Origin: Micrococcales bacterium UBA2037
GTDB lineage: Bacteria; Actinomycetota; Actinomycetes; Actinomycetales; Microbacteriaceae
DNA length: 34,932 bases
NCBI GenBank assembly: GCA_002333405.1
Contig: DDBH01000010.1
Coordinates: forward strand, 9,273-44,204
Direction of reading: 5' to 3'
The notes beneath the pieces were generated by a model. The model did no database searches. It saw only the letters and a list, made by a program, of their open reading frames with translations, and was not told the origin of the DNA. Positions 24,386-33,681 of this stretch are shown here, one piece after another (positions within the stretch are counted from its first letter, which is position 1; every line of letters starts with the position of its first letter). A program made the translations under genes and the position numbers.

Positions 24386-25884
24386 TGGCTAAAGAGCAAC
24401 TAATGCCCTATGAGCAGGCGATCGAGCGCTTTGAAGTTGTAGTCGGTCTTGAGGTTCACGTTGAGCTCAACACCGCGAGCAAGATGTTTTGTGGTTGCGC
24501 CAACAACTTTGGTTCTGAGCCAAACACCAACGTTTGCCCAACCTGTCTTGGTTTGCCGGGGTCACTTCCTGCTGTGAACCGCAAGGCAGTTGAGTCGTCG
24601 ATCGCGATTGGTTTGGCGCTGGAGTGTCAGATTGCTGAAAGCGGCCGTTTTTCAAGGAAAAACTACTTCTACCCGGACCTAGCAAAGAACTTCCAGACCT
24701 CACAATATGACGAGCCGATTGCCTACGAGGGCAAAATCTCGGTTGAGCTGGAAACCGGTGAGAGATTTGAGGTTCCAATTGAGCGAGCCCACATGGAAGA
24801 GGATGCTGGAAAGCTAACTCACGTTGGTGGAGCAACCGGTCGAATCCAAGGTGCTGAGTACTCTCTGGTTGATTACAACCGCGCTGGTGTGCCACTGGTG
24901 GAGATTGTCACCAAACCAATTTATGGCGCCGAGGACAAGGCTCCAGAGCTCGCTGCAACCTATGTCAGGGTTATTAGAGACATCGTCAAGGCGATGGATG
25001 TTTCAGACGCCAAGATGGAGCGTGGCAATGTGCGCTGCGACGCAAACGTTTCGCTGCGCGAAAAGGGCGCTGAAAAACTAGGAACAAGAACCGAAACCAA
25101 GAACGTCAACAGCCTACGGAGCGTTGAAAACGCAGTCCGCTACGAGATTCAGCGTCAGGCCCACATTCTTGCCGCCGGCGGGAGAATTATTCAGGAGACC
25201 AGGCACTGGCACGAGGATCGCGGGCACACCTCCGCCGGGCGGCCAAAGTCTGACGCAGATGACTACCGCTATTTTCCAGAACCAGACCTAGTCCCGGTTC
25301 AGCCAAGTCTTGAGTGGATCGAGGAGATCAGGAAGACTCTTCCGGAAAATCCAGCGCTCAGGCGCAAGCGTCTCCAGGAAGCGTGGGGATTTGCCGACCT
25401 TGAGTTCCGTGACGTATTGAACTCTGATTTGCTTGATGAAGTTGAGCAAACCGTGGCAGCCGGCGCCAGCCCGCAGTCAGCCAGAAAATGGTGGACCGGT
25501 GAGCTTGCAAGGCTTGCTAACGCGCAGGGGGTCTCGATTACTGAGCTCGCAATTACTCCGGGGCAGGTTGCAGAGATCCAGAAGCTAATTGATGCTGGCG
25601 AGCTAACCGACCGAATTGCTCGTGATGTTGTCGCAGGTGTTCTAGCAGGCGAGGGTGAGCCAAGTCAGGTCATTGAATCTCGAGGGCTTCGGGTAGTAAC
25701 CGATGAGGGCGCTCTGATTGCCGCGATCGACAAGGCTCTAACCAGTCAGCCGGATGTTTTGGAAAAGATTCGAGACGGCAAGCTCCAGGCTGCCGGTGCT
25801 GTCATTGGTGCTGTCATGCAAGAAATGCGTGGTCAAGCCGACGCTGCCAGAGTCAGAGAGCTCATTCTCGAACGAGCTAAATAA
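24385..25884 (+). CDS. gatB: Aspartyl/glutamyl-tRNA amidotransferase subunit B
   Basis: This 499-residue GatB is the kinase and tRNA-binding subunit that activates the mischarged aminoacyl-tRNA. Motifs are VVGLEVHVELNTASKMFCGC, CPTCLGLPGSLPAVN, the cradle segment RFSRKNYFYPDLAKN and RGNVRCDANVS. A YqeY-like tail domain occupies about the last 150 residues. I choose ATG 24385, one base into the gatA stop, over an upstream GTG-like start at 24337 that would overlap gatA by 49 bp. The stop codon lies only 4 nt before the 3' end of the convergent tRNA-His. Confidence 0.98.
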   Translation: MAKEQLMPYEQAIERFEVVVGLEVHVELNTASKMFCGCANNFGSEPNTNVCPTCLGLPGSLPAVNRKAVESSIAIGLALECQIAESGRFSRKNYFYPDLAKNFQTSQYDEPIAYEGKISVELETGERFEVPIERAHMEEDAGKLTHVGGATGRIQGAEYSLVDYNRAGVPLVEIVTKPIYGAEDKAPELAATYVRVIRDIVKAMDVSDAKMERGNVRCDANVSLREKGAEKLGTRTETKNVNSLRSVENAVRYEIQRQAHILAAGGRIIQETRHWHEDRGHTSAGRPKSDADDYRYFPEPDLVPVQPSLEWIEEIRKTLPENPALRRKRLQEAWGFADLEFRDVLNSDLLDEVEQTVAAGASPQSARKWWTGELARLANAQGVSITELAITPGQVAEIQKLIDAGELTDRIARDVVAGVLAGEGEPSQVIESRGLRVVTDEGALIAAIDKALTSQPDVLEKIRDGKLQAAGAVIGAVMQEMRGQADAARVRELILERAK

Positions 25885-25888
25885 CATC

Positions 25889-25965
25889 TGGGGTGAGTAA
25901 CGGGGCTTGAACCCGCGACCCCCTGGACCACAACCAGGTGCTCTACCAACTGAGCTATACCCACC
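25889..25965 (-). tRNA. tRNA-His (anticodon GTG), with encoded G-1 and CCA
   Basis: The minus strand folds into a clean cloverleaf. The acceptor stem is 7 bp with one G-U pair. The anticodon stem CCTGG/CCAGG holds the loop TTGTGGT with anticodon GTG, and the T arm carries GGTTCAAGC. The extra 5' G (25965) pairs with discriminator C73 (25892), the hallmark of bacterial tRNA-His. CCA is encoded at 25891-25889. It follows orn on the same strand and nearly touches convergent gatB. Confidence 0.97.
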
Positions 25966-25968
25966 ATG

Positions 25969-25982
25969 TCTGGCAAGCCAGA
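25969..25982 (-). other. Short inverted repeat between orn and tRNA-His
   Basis: TCTGGCTTGCCAGA on the minus strand can form a 5-bp stem with a 4-nt loop, or a 6-bp perfect palindrome arm pair. No T-tract follows, so it is not a convincing terminator. It lies in the 5' leader of the tRNA and may be a processing signal. Confidence 0.4.
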
Positions 25983-25986
25983 ACCG

Positions 25987-26589
25987 TTAGATTGTATCAG
26001 CTTCCAGCACCTTTACGGCACTCTTTAGTTCCTTCGAGGTTGGGCCGGGCTGATCAACCAGCAATACCTTGCGGTAGTAGCGAAGTTCTTGAATTGATTC
26101 ACGAATATCGGCAAGGGCTCGGTGGTCGCCCTGCTTCTTTGGAAGCTGGAAGTAAACCTTGGGATACCAGCGCCTCGCCAACTCCTTGAGTGAACTGACA
26201 TCAATGTTTCGGTAGTGAAGGAACGAATCAAACTCTGGCGTTTGCCGATTTAGGAACATTCGGTCAGTCCCAATCGAATTTCCCGCGAGCGGAGCGGTTT
26301 TGGGCTCGGTTATCCACTGTTTGATGTAGTCAAGTACTTGCGCCTCTGCCTTTTTGATCGAGATGCCAGCGGGCATCTCTTCAATCAGGCCAGAGTCGGT
26401 GTGCATCTGGGTCACAAATTCACCCATGTTTTTCATTGCCTTGCGTGATGGTTTTACCACCAGCTGCAGCCCCTCATGCACCGGCTTGAGCTCTTGGTCG
26501 GTGACAATAACTGCAATTTCACAGATTTCATCAACGCCAATTTCAAGCCCTGTCATTTCGCAGTCAACCCAAACTATGTAATCGTTCAT
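25987..26589 (-). CDS. orn: Oligoribonuclease
   Basis: The 200-residue DEDDh exonuclease degrades the last short RNA oligonucleotides (2-5 nt) and pGpG. Exo I is WVDCEMTGLE (metal ligands Asp and Glu), and Exo III is HRALADIRESI (catalytic His and Asp). The motif NSIGTDRMFL lies between them. Length is normal for the family (about 180-210). It sits 6 bp downstream of the RND permease's start-distal end on the same strand, and upstream of tRNA-His. Confidence 0.97.
   Translation of the reverse strand: MNDYIVWVDCEMTGLEIGVDEICEIAVIVTDQELKPVHEGLQLVVKPSRKAMKNMGEFVTQMHTDSGLIEEMPAGISIKKAEAQVLDYIKQWITEPKTAPLAGNSIGTDRMFLNRQTPEFDSFLHYRNIDVSSLKELARRWYPKVYFQLPKKQGDHRALADIRESIQELRYYRKVLLVDQPGPTSKELKSAVKVLEADTI
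25991..25999 (-). promoter_or_regulatory. Extended -10 promoter for tRNA-His inside the end of orn
   Basis: TGATACAAT on the minus strand fits TGn + TACAAT, one change from the consensus. It lies over the last four codons of orn, with a start expected near 25984, about 19 nt before the tRNA 5' end. No -35 is needed for an extended -10; none is clear. Confidence 0.5.
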
Positions 26590-26595
26590 CGCGGA

Positions 26596-29500
26596 TTAGT
26601 CGTTCGAGTGTCGGGAGTTCTTGGCGGCCTTGATCTGAGCCTTACGCTCAGCCTTTGCTGCCTTATTGGCGGCTCGCTGCTCCGCCTTTGTAAGCGTTGC
26701 GTCAGCTGGTGTCTCAGAAGCTGGCAACTCCATGGCGGCTGGCTGGGTTGGCGCAGGTGCCGGGCTCTCAGGAGCTGCTTCCTCACTCCACTGCATCGAT
26801 GACTCATCGTCAATTTGCAGGTCAGTAGGCTCCTCGGACCAGGCCAGTTCAGGGGTGTTAACAAGCGCTGCTGGCTGGAAGACCTGCTCATCTGAAATAT
26901 CGGGCTCGATTACAGCCTGGGTGGTGGTTGCAATTGGCTCAGCAACAACCGCTGCGGCCTCTGGAGCTGACTGGTCGGCAACCACTACTCCGGTAGCTTG
27001 CTTGCCAGGCTTCTTGTCGGCCTTGGCTTGCTTCTTAGAAAGTCGCTTGGCAACTCGAATCGCCTTGCGCTCCTTGCGTCCCTCAACAAGCCAGTAGAGA
27101 ACTGGAACCAGAATCAGGGTCAGCAGTGTCGAGGATATCAATCCACCGATCACAACGATTGCCAGCGGCTTGGAGATAAACCCGGAGTTTCCGGTGACCC
27201 CAAGTGCCATCGGAGTAAGGGCAAAAATAGTTGCGAACGCCGTCATTAGGATCGGCCTTAGGCGCTGCCTAGCGCCCGAAATCAGGGAGTCCTGAACGCT
27301 GAGCCCAGACTTTCGATATTGGTTGACCAGGTCTATTAGAACAATTGCGTTTGTCACAACGATTCCAATCAAGAGCAGCATTCCGATAAGGGCTGGAACA
27401 CCAAGGGCGGTGTCAGAGATAAGCAGCAACCCAAGGGCACCAGTTGCAGCAAATGGAATCGAGATGAGCAGCAATAGCGGCTGAATCAAGCTTCCGAAGG
27501 TGGCAACCATCACAATGTAAACGATGGCAACAGCTGCGATCAGAGCAACTCCAAGCTGCTGGAAGCTCTCGGCTTGGTCAGCAGCAGCACCACCAATGCT
27601 TGCCTCGGTTCCTGCAGGTAGCTCGATGGTGGCAAGGGTGTCAGTGATCTCCGCAGAAATGGCGCCAAGGTCATCGCCAATTGGAGTCATCGAGACGGTT
27701 GCAGTCCGGTTTCCACGCTCCGAGGTGATTGAGGTGGGCTTCAGAACTTCCGTGACGCTAGCAATGCTGTCGAGGCGAATAATGCCCTGCATTGTTGGAA
27801 TTGAAAGAGCCTTGATTTCAGCTATCGACTCCGGTGCCTTGGTTCCAGTGACATATACGTCGGCATCCTTGCCTTCGATGTTCACTGTTCCAAGTGGCGT
27901 GGGTCGAAGCTGACTTGCAACAATGCCGGTCACGGTGGTCTCAGCCAGCATGTAGCCGGCAGCCTTTTCGCGGTCAACGATAACCTCAAGCACTCGCTGG
28001 TCTGCATCCAAGGTGGTGGTTATCGAGCTGACGTTCCCGACGCTCTCCATTCCGGTAGCAATTGCGTTCACTGCCTCTTGCAAGAGCTCAGGGTCGCTAG
28101 CTAGCACCTGGACGTCAATGGTTTCACTGCTGCCGAAGCCTCCGCCAGAAGAGACTGTAATCTCACTACCGGCTGGAACAGACAGTCCAAGGACGTCTTC
28201 CTTGATCAATTCGACATCAGCTTTTTCATCAGAGCTGACGGTGATCTGAACTCCAGAAGCAGAGGCACCACGGGCCACGCGAACGTCGGCTGATGAACCA
28301 ACAGTACTTTGCACAACCTCCACGCCCTCGATGGCAAGTATCTCGCGCTCGAGATCACCTGCAGCTGCATCCTGCTCGTCCAGGGTTGTGTTGGTTGGCA
28401 TGCTCAATGTTGCGGTGAACTGGTTTGATCCTCCGCCATCAATGAAGTTTGTCTTCAGCAGTGGAACCAGCGAGAAGGTGTAACCAAGAATCAGCATTGA
28501 GGCAACCAGAGTCAGCCACGGGTGATTCTTGGTTCCGTTCAAGATTGGAATGTAACCGCGTTGCAGCAAGCCCTTCTTCTCTCGGGCTTCCTCTACCTCG
28601 CGCTGGTTAGCCTCGAACCCAACCGGGTCGAGTGCTTTCGCCTTTGCCAGTCGCTTCGGCATTCTAAGGAACCAGTAGGCAAGCACCGGCACGATTGTTA
28701 GCGAGACCAGCAGCGAAGCCAGCAGCGCGATTGAAACAGTGAAGGCGAATGGCCTGAAGAGCTCGCCGACCAGCCCTGAAACGAGTGCGATTGGCAAGAA
28801 CACGGCCACTGTCGTGATTGTCGAGGCGGTGATTGCTCCGGCCACTTCCTTGACGGCAGTAAGGACTGCCTGGCGGCGTTCCTCTCCGTAGCTGAGGTGT
28901 CGATTGATGTTTTCAATAACCACGATCGAGTCATCGACCACTCGACCAATCGCAATGGTCAGAGCACCAAGAGTCAATAGGTTCAACGAGTAGTCCGCCA
29001 GCTGCAAGCCAATAAAGGTGATCAGCAGCGAGGTTGGGATGGAAATTGCGGTAATAAGCGTGGACTTTACGCTCAGCAGGAAGATCAAGATGATCAAAAT
29101 CGCAGCACCCAGTCCAAGTAGGCCCTCGACAGTCAGGTCCTTGATGCTCTCCTGAATAAAGGGCGCCTGGTCAAAAATGGTCACAACCGTGACGTCCTGG
29201 GCCAAAGCAGTCTTTAGCTCAGGAATTAGGTCCTGAACCCCTTGTGAAACTGCAACTGAGTTGCCGTCCGGGGTTTTGGTGATTGAAATCGCGATTGATT
29301 CATTGCCATTGGTACGAGCGATTGAGGTCACTGGAGCATCTTCATAGGTGACGCTAGCAACATCGGCAATTGTCACCACCGGCTGTCCAGGTGCTGCCGG
29401 AGTTGATGAAATCAATGGCAGGGATTCAACAATGGCAACGGTATCAACCGCGGTGCCCATTTGGATTGAGATGCTGCCATTGGTGTCGGTCAGTGATCCC

Positions 29501-30147
29501 ACTGGCAAAACAAGTCCGTTTGCAGAAAGTGCTGTGGCAATGTCTCGCTGTGTCAGCCCGGCCTGGGCAAGGGCGACTTGATTCAGCTCAAGATTCAGTC
29601 GCTTCTGCTTGGCTCCGGAGACAGCAATGTCTCGAATTCCATCCACCTGCTGAAAAAGTGATGGAGCAAGTTTTTCAAGAGCGGCACCAAGTGCCTCGTT
29701 GTCACCATTATCGGCCGATACGGCTAGAACAATGATGGGTACCGAGTCAAAGCTGCCTGAAATAACCCGAGGGCTAGCATCCTGGGGGAGTGCGCTCTCA
29801 ATAGAACTGATCGCTGCATTTAGTCGGTCTGTGGCATCAGTTGTTGAGGTGCCGAACTGGAAAGAAACTCTCAGAACCGAAAGTCCGGTTGAGGATGTTG
29901 CAGTTGTGGACTCAAGCCCTTCGAGGCCAATAACGGCGTTTTCGATTAGGGTCGAAACCTGCTGGTCGACAACCTCAGGCGATGCGCCAGGGTAGGAGGT
30001 AACTATCGCGGCAGAAGGAATCTCAATTGACGGAATCAGTTCCTGCTTGAGCGCACCAACCGAAAGGAAACCAAACACACCAACTATCAGTGTGATTAGG
30101 GCCACGACAGCGCGATTAGCCAGGGAAAGTTTGGAAATAAGTGACAA
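26596..30147 (-). CDS. RND efflux permease (AcrB/HAE1-like) with a long C-terminal tail
   Basis: This 1183-residue RND permease has the usual two-fold layout: TM1, a large outer loop, a bundle of helices, a second loop and a second bundle. The TM4 proton-relay signature is visible as IGRVVDDSIVVIENINRHL near residue 400. Gram-positive relatives (Bacillus SwrC/YerP type) export lipophilic compounds, but the substrate here is unknown. Unusually, about 163 residues (1021-1183) follow the last helix as a cytoplasmic tail that is Ala/Pro/Glu-rich and ends Lys/Ala-rich. No membrane-fusion or outer-channel gene is beside it. The TTG start has GGAGG 7 nt upstream. A palindrome overlaps its predicted transcription start. 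Confidence 0.93.
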   Translation of the reverse strand: MSLISKLSLANRAVVALITLIVGVFGFLSVGALKQELIPSIEIPSAAIVTSYPGASPEVVDQQVSTLIENAVIGLEGLESTTATSSTGLSVLRVSFQFGTSTTDATDRLNAAISSIESALPQDASPRVISGSFDSVPIIVLAVSADNGDNEALGAALEKLAPSLFQQVDGIRDIAVSGAKQKRLNLELNQVALAQAGLTQRDIATALSANGLVLPVGSLTDTNGSISIQMGTAVDTVAIVESLPLISSTPAAPGQPVVTIADVASVTYEDAPVTSIARTNGNESIAISITKTPDGNSVAVSQGVQDLIPELKTALAQDVTVVTIFDQAPFIQESIKDLTVEGLLGLGAAILIILIFLLSVKSTLITAISIPTSLLITFIGLQLADYSLNLLTLGALTIAIGRVVDDSIVVIENINRHLSYGEERRQAVLTAVKEVAGAITASTITTVAVFLPIALVSGLVGELFRPFAFTVSIALLASLLVSLTIVPVLAYWFLRMPKRLAKAKALDPVGFEANQREVEEAREKKGLLQRGYIPILNGTKNHPWLTLVASMLILGYTFSLVPLLKTNFIDGGGSNQFTATLSMPTNTTLDEQDAAAGDLEREILAIEGVEVVQSTVGSSADVRVARGASASGVQITVSSDEKADVELIKEDVLGLSVPAGSEITVSSGGGFGSSETIDVQVLASDPELLQEAVNAIATGMESVGNVSSITTTLDADQRVLEVIVDREKAAGYMLAETTVTGIVASQLRPTPLGTVNIEGKDADVYVTGTKAPESIAEIKALSIPTMQGIIRLDSIASVTEVLKPTSITSERGNRTATVSMTPIGDDLGAISAEITDTLATIELPAGTEASIGGAAADQAESFQQLGVALIAAVAIVYIVMVATFGSLIQPLLLLISIPFAATGALGLLLISDTALGVPALIGMLLLIGIVVTNAIVLIDLVNQYRKSGLSVQDSLISGARQRLRPILMTAFATIFALTPMALGVTGNSGFISKPLAIVVIGGLISSTLLTLILVPVLYWLVEGRKERKAIRVAKRLSKKQAKADKKPGKQATGVVVADQSAPEAAAVVAEPIATTTQAVIEPDISDEQVFQPAALVNTPELAWSEEPTDLQIDDESSMQWSEEAAPESPAPAPTQPAAMELPASETPADATLTKAEQRAANKAAKAERKAQIKAAKNSRHSND

Positions 30148-30167
30148 AAGGAGTCCTCCACTGGTTT

Positions 30168-30199
30168 TAGTTACTTCTAATAACTAGCAAGCTTAGAAG
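30168..30199 (-). promoter_or_regulatory. Putative operator and -10 of the RND permease gene
   Basis: TAGTTA-N7-TAACTA (30168-30186) is a 6-bp inverted repeat. A second pair, CTTCTAA (30174-30180) and TTAGAAG (30193-30199), overlaps it. On the minus strand TAAGCT (30195-30190) could be the -10, with TTGCCG 16 nt upstream as a weak -35, so the repeats cover the start of transcription. This is where a TetR/MarR-type repressor would bind; no regulator gene is adjacent. Confidence 0.45.
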
Positions 30200-30243
30200 A
30201 ATAATCCAAAGCGGCAATCAAAAACGTCTGGGAAAACCCTGAA

Positions 30244-30267
30244 CAGGAACTAGATAGCTAGTTCCTG
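30244..30267 (-). terminator. Hairpin over the putA stop codon, possible terminator
   Basis: Ten-base arms CAGGAACTAG and CTAGTTCCTG enclose a 4-nt loop and include the putA TAG stop. Downstream on the minus strand the sequence is TTCAGGGTTTTCCC, with only a short T run. It could slow or end transcription before the RND gene, or stabilise the 3' end of putA mRNA. Confidence 0.45.
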
Positions 30268-33200
30268 AACAAACTTCACTGGAGTTCCAAATCGATGCCC
30301 GGTTACAGTCACTGCCTGCTCCTTAAAGAACGGAAGTAGCTCAATTCGGCCAGACTCGGTCGGGCTGTGGTCATAGACCGCAACATCGCAGTTTCCAAAC
30401 AGATCCGTCGAAGCGCGAAGCTGATCGCCACCGATCCACCTGACTCTGGTTGGGCTGGCAACTGTCCTTGCCGCGAAGCTCTGATGATCCTCGATCAGAA
30501 CCTGGGCCCCTGACCGCTTTAGCAGTGCGATTGCCTTGTCGGGTAGGGAAGCAGCACTGATCTGGCCATTACCAAGCAAGAGCTGCAACGAAACAGCTCT
30601 GAGGGTCTCGACTTCGGTTGCATCCGATTCAATTCTGATAACACAGTCGCTTCGGAAGTACCGCAAAACGTTACGCTCGCTTGCCAAGCCCGATGGGTCA
30701 GTTGAGGTCTGGAAGACCTCAGACAATACCTGCTGGTCGCTCTTTGCTGAGCGCACCAATGATTCAAGGTCCTGCTCGGAAAGTTCGGTGGTCGCAGCAC
30801 TAGCTAAAAGCTCGTTGACCTGCTTGTTCAGAATCTCGGCATCGCTTGTTGCTTCCGCACTTGCCCACTGGGTCAGGCTAAGGATGTAGTTTGGTCCACC
30901 GGCCTTGGTGCTTGGCCCGACGCTAGAGCGCTTCCAACCACCAAATGGCTGGCGCTGAACGATAGCGCCGGTGATGCCTCGGTTCACATAAAGGTTTCCA
31001 GCCTGAATACCCTTTAGCCAGGTGTTGATCTCCACCTGATCCAAGGAGTGGATTCCAGAGGTCAGACCGTAGTCAACCGCATTCTGAAGTGCGATTGCGG
31101 CTTCCAGGTTCGGTGCGGTCATTACCGACAGGACCGGTCCGAAATACTCGGTTTTGTGGCTCTTGGAGTTTGGCCTGACGTGGTACCTAACGCCGGGAGA
31201 CCAAAGCTTGCCAGTTTCATCCAGCTGCGCAGGCTTTACCAGCCACTTCTCGCCGCGCTCGAGGACGGTAAGCCCCTCAAGGAGCTTCCCGGTAGGTGCA
31301 TCAATCATTGGTCCCATTTGCGTTTTCGGGTCATCTGGGTGACCAACGTGCAGGCTAGTGACGGCGTCCTCTAGTTGACGGCGGAACCGCTTTGATTTGG
31401 CGGCAGATCCGACCAGAATCACGATCGAGCTGGCGGAACACTTCTGACCAGCGTGACCAAACGCCGAGTAGGCGATGTCTTTCGCCGCAAGGTCATAGTC
31501 TGCCGATTCGGTGACCATGATCGCGTTCTTGCCGCTGGTTTCTGCCAAAAGTCGCATGTCCGGACGGAAGGTCTTGAACAGCTGTGCGGTCTCGTAGCCA
31601 CCGGTCAGAATCACCTGGTTTACATCAGGGTGTGACAGCAACTGCTTGCCCAGACCAGATTCGCTGATTTGGATTGGAGCGAACACATCAGCCTCGATGG
31701 TTTCCGCGATAATTGCAGCTAGCACCGCACCACAGCGCGCAGTTGCGCCAGCTGGTTTGAAGATAACAGCTGATCCAGCAGCCAGCGCGGCCAGCACGCC
31801 ACCGGCAGGGATCGCAATTGGGAAGTTCCACGGAGGTGTTATCACGCTGACACCAAATGGCTTTGGCTTGGCGCCATCAATTGAATCAAGCTCTGCTGCT
31901 CGCTCCGCGTAGTAGTGGGCGAAGTCGACCGCCTCAGAGATCTCGGTGTCGGCCTGGTCCAGGGTCTTACCTGCCTCGGCCATCGAAACTTCTATTAGCC
32001 TGCCGCGGTTTGCCTCGAGAGCAACGCCAACCGCGTGCAGCTTCTCTGATCGCTGGAAGCCAGACAGCTGCGACCACTTCTTGCCACCTGCAACAACATT
32101 GCGCATGAGTGTTTCAAGTTGTTCTTCGGTTGCTAGCGTTTGGCTTGCCACAAGGTCTAGACCGATGTCGCTGGTCTTTGCCCTTTGGATGATTTCGTAG
32201 CCCCAGCTGCGGTTTCCCGCAAGTGAAGGGTCGGTGTCCGGAGAATTTGTGAACCCCTGGGCTGGAGCGAAGGCCACATCATTGTGTCGATCTTGAAGGC
32301 GGTTTGGGATTGGAACACTTTGGTCCAGCATATTCAAGGCGACCTGGAAGCGCTCCTTCTCAATCGCAAATGCGTCCGGGTTGGTTAGCTGGAAGGCATT
32401 GGAAAGGAAGTTATCTTTTGACGCGCCCTCTTCAAGCCTCCGAATTAGGTAGGCAATGGCAACATCAAACTCTTGTGGGTGTACAACCGGAGTGTAGAGA
32501 ACCAGGGTTCCAACGGTCTTTCGAATCACATTGGCCTGAGCTTCAGCCATTCCAAGCAGCATCTCGAAGTCCATACCACTCTGCGCGTTCCGCTGAGAAG
32601 CAAGCAGCCATGCGAAAGCCAGATCGAACAGGTTGTGACCGGCTACGCCAATTCGAACGTTCGCTACTCGCTCCTCAGTTAGTGCGTAGTTCAGTACTCG
32701 CTTGTAGTTTGCGTCGGCAGCTGCCTTTGATTCAACAGTTGCAAGAGCCCAGCCGTGGCTTTCGGCATCAACTCTCTCCATCGGCAAGTTCGCTCCCTTG
32801 ACCACTCGAACCTTGACCGGTGCGCCACCATCGGCTGTTCGCATGGCAGCAAACTGCTGAATGTCAATCATTGCCCTGAGTGCGTCTGGGAGGTAGGCCT
32901 GTAGCACGATGCCGGCCTCCAGGTTTTGGAACTGTGGCTTGGAGAGAATTCCCTTGAAAACGGCGACCGTCATGTCAAGGTCGTGGTATTCCTCCATGTC
33001 CAGGTTGATAAATTTCTTGGTCTTTGACTGTGAAGCAATCTCATAAAGTGGCGTTAGTCGCTCGATAACGTCAATTACTGTTTCATTGAAAGACCAGGCT
33101 GAGTGCGGCGAGACGATGGCAGACACCTTGACGGACACGTAGTCGACGTCCGGACGCGAAAGCACCTGGCTGACCTTCTGCAGCCTTCGGTCGGCTTCCT

Positions 33201-33681
33201 TTTTACCCAGAACAGCCTCACCCAAAAGGTTGATGTTCAGGGTTGATCCCTGTGCTCGAAGTCTGGAAATGCTCCGGCTTAGCTTTGACGGAGTTGCGTC
33301 AATCACGAGGTGGGCTACAAAAGACCTGAGCACCTTCCTTGCAATTGGGATAACAATCCAGGGGAACGGCCTGGCTAAGTTTGCGCCAACCGACAGCAAA
33401 AACCGAAGAATCCAAGGCAAAAACTTAGGGGTGATTTTTCTTAGGCGGTAGAGGTTCTTTGCTGCAACCCGCAGGCTCTCCGGCCTGATAACGCCATCAA
33501 CAAAGCCAACTGCAAAGTCCAAGCCATTCGGATCCTGAAGCAACCCGGACAGACGATCTGCTGCTGGCGAGCTCTTCTGTTGCGAGGCATTGAGCACCCA
33601 CTGTTGCACCTGATCAATTACTGCTCCCGAAAGTTCATCTTTAGCCGGAATTACAGGGATGTCGGTGGCACGAAGCGTCAT
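30250..33681 (-). CDS. putA: Bifunctional proline dehydrogenase / P5C dehydrogenase (PutA)
   Basis: The 1143-residue PutA oxidises proline to glutamate. The PRODH barrel (about residues 130-430) shows VDYVSVKVSAI, the DMEEYHDLDM segment, KGANLPMERV and RRLEEGASKDNF. The aldehyde dehydrogenase half (from about 510) has PPWNFPIAIP, ETSGKNAI (Glu714) and GQKCSASSIV (Cys748, catalytic). A further about 150-residue C-terminal domain follows. There is no N-terminal ribbon-helix-helix, so unlike Escherichia coli PutA it is not a self-repressor. The frame is open upstream to 33867 but I choose ATG 33681, with AAAGG 9 nt before it and a -10 upstream; the longer version would be 62 residues longer and overlap the divergent gene's start. 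Confidence 0.94.
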   Translation of the reverse strand: MTLRATDIPVIPAKDELSGAVIDQVQQWVLNASQQKSSPAADRLSGLLQDPNGLDFAVGFVDGVIRPESLRVAAKNLYRLRKITPKFLPWILRFLLSVGANLARPFPWIVIPIARKVLRSFVAHLVIDATPSKLSRSISRLRAQGSTLNINLLGEAVLGKKEADRRLQKVSQVLSRPDVDYVSVKVSAIVSPHSAWSFNETVIDVIERLTPLYEIASQSKTKKFINLDMEEYHDLDMTVAVFKGILSKPQFQNLEAGIVLQAYLPDALRAMIDIQQFAAMRTADGGAPVKVRVVKGANLPMERVDAESHGWALATVESKAAADANYKRVLNYALTEERVANVRIGVAGHNLFDLAFAWLLASQRNAQSGMDFEMLLGMAEAQANVIRKTVGTLVLYTPVVHPQEFDVAIAYLIRRLEEGASKDNFLSNAFQLTNPDAFAIEKERFQVALNMLDQSVPIPNRLQDRHNDVAFAPAQGFTNSPDTDPSLAGNRSWGYEIIQRAKTSDIGLDLVASQTLATEEQLETLMRNVVAGGKKWSQLSGFQRSEKLHAVGVALEANRGRLIEVSMAEAGKTLDQADTEISEAVDFAHYYAERAAELDSIDGAKPKPFGVSVITPPWNFPIAIPAGGVLAALAAGSAVIFKPAGATARCGAVLAAIIAETIEADVFAPIQISESGLGKQLLSHPDVNQVILTGGYETAQLFKTFRPDMRLLAETSGKNAIMVTESADYDLAAKDIAYSAFGHAGQKCSASSIVILVGSAAKSKRFRRQLEDAVTSLHVGHPDDPKTQMGPMIDAPTGKLLEGLTVLERGEKWLVKPAQLDETGKLWSPGVRYHVRPNSKSHKTEYFGPVLSVMTAPNLEAAIALQNAVDYGLTSGIHSLDQVEINTWLKGIQAGNLYVNRGITGAIVQRQPFGGWKRSSVGPSTKAGGPNYILSLTQWASAEATSDAEILNKQVNELLASAATTELSEQDLESLVRSAKSDQQVLSEVFQTSTDPSGLASERNVLRYFRSDCVIRIESDATEVETLRAVSLQLLLGNGQISAASLPDKAIALLKRSGAQVLIEDHQSFAARTVASPTRVRWIGGDQLRASTDLFGNCDVAVYDHSPTESGRIELLPFFKEQAVTVTGHRFGTPVKFVQELAI

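Noticed and set aside
32304..32801. 165-codon open frame on the plus strand inside putA
   Set aside because: Lies fully antisense to the conserved PRODH region of PutA and has no recognisable domain.
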